Of a stretch of 5,912 nucleotides of DNA, positions 5,899 through 5,912 are shown piece after piece. Made by a program: the position numbers and the translations under genes. Position 1 is the stretch's first letter, and each line of letters begins with the position of its first letter. The stretch spans positions 1-5,912 of the forward strand of contig QMPB01000319.1 of assembly GCA_003648395.1 (NCBI GenBank), in the 5' to 3' direction. The stretch comes from Bacteroidota bacterium. Lineage in GTDB: Bacteria > Bacteroidota > Bacteroidia > Bacteroidales > UBA1556. Below the pieces are notes generated by a model. It did no database searches. It saw nothing but the letters and a program-made list of their open reading frames with translations, and was not told where the DNA came from.

Positions 5899-5912
5899 AT
5901 TATATAAGATTA

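Noticed and set aside
1..5912. CRISPR array, insertion sequence, prophage, defence or toxin-antitoxin genes
   Set aside because: No spaced direct repeats, transposase, integrase or nuclease-immunity pair was found on either strand. Composition is even across the window and the genes are core functions.

Overview
The window is about 5.9 kb of AT-rich DNA from a member of the Bacteroidota. The evidence is the gene content (a DUF6089-type envelope protein, a GTG-started RNase E/G, an HU of the 'RNISKN' type, a very basic 29-residue COX24/mS38-like protein) and two promoter candidates that match the Bacteroidota consensus (TTG, about 20 nt, TAnnTTTG). None of the starts has a recognisable Shine-Dalgarno sequence, as is usual in this phylum. 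Genus or species cannot be fixed from the sequence alone. All genes are on the minus strand, so transcription runs from high to low coordinates.

Layout in transcription order. (1) 5898-5509: hup (HU nucleoid protein), then 15 nt later a 29-codon gene for a small basic protein that is probably ribosomal. (2) 5508-5212: a 297-nt gap with a stem-loop that probably terminates the hup unit, then a long, hairpin-rich leader of the next gene. (3) 5211-3661: an RNase E/G family ribonuclease, followed at 3599-3637 by a textbook intrinsic terminator. (4) 3575-1969: a new promoter, then recX and, 9 nt after it, prfB (release factor 2). prfB is split by a programmed +1 frameshift at codon 22, so the true protein is 367 aa and not the 267 aa of the longest uninterrupted frame. 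(5) 1909-1031: nadK (NAD kinase), 59 nt after prfB and probably on the same transcript. (6) 912-1: a DUF6089 outer-membrane beta-barrel gene with its own promoter, cut by the window edge.

The genes are mostly housekeeping: chromosome architecture (HU), translation (small basic protein, RF2), RNA turnover (RNase E/G), recombination control (RecX), cofactor supply (NadK) and envelope (DUF6089). I see no mobile element, CRISPR array, defence system or biosynthetic cluster. The points that deserve attention are the prfB recoding site, which uses a perfect internal Shine-Dalgarno-like sequence in an organism that otherwise seems not to use one; the tiny gene after hup; and the rng leader, which carries a 9-nt copy of the anti-Shine-Dalgarno sequence.
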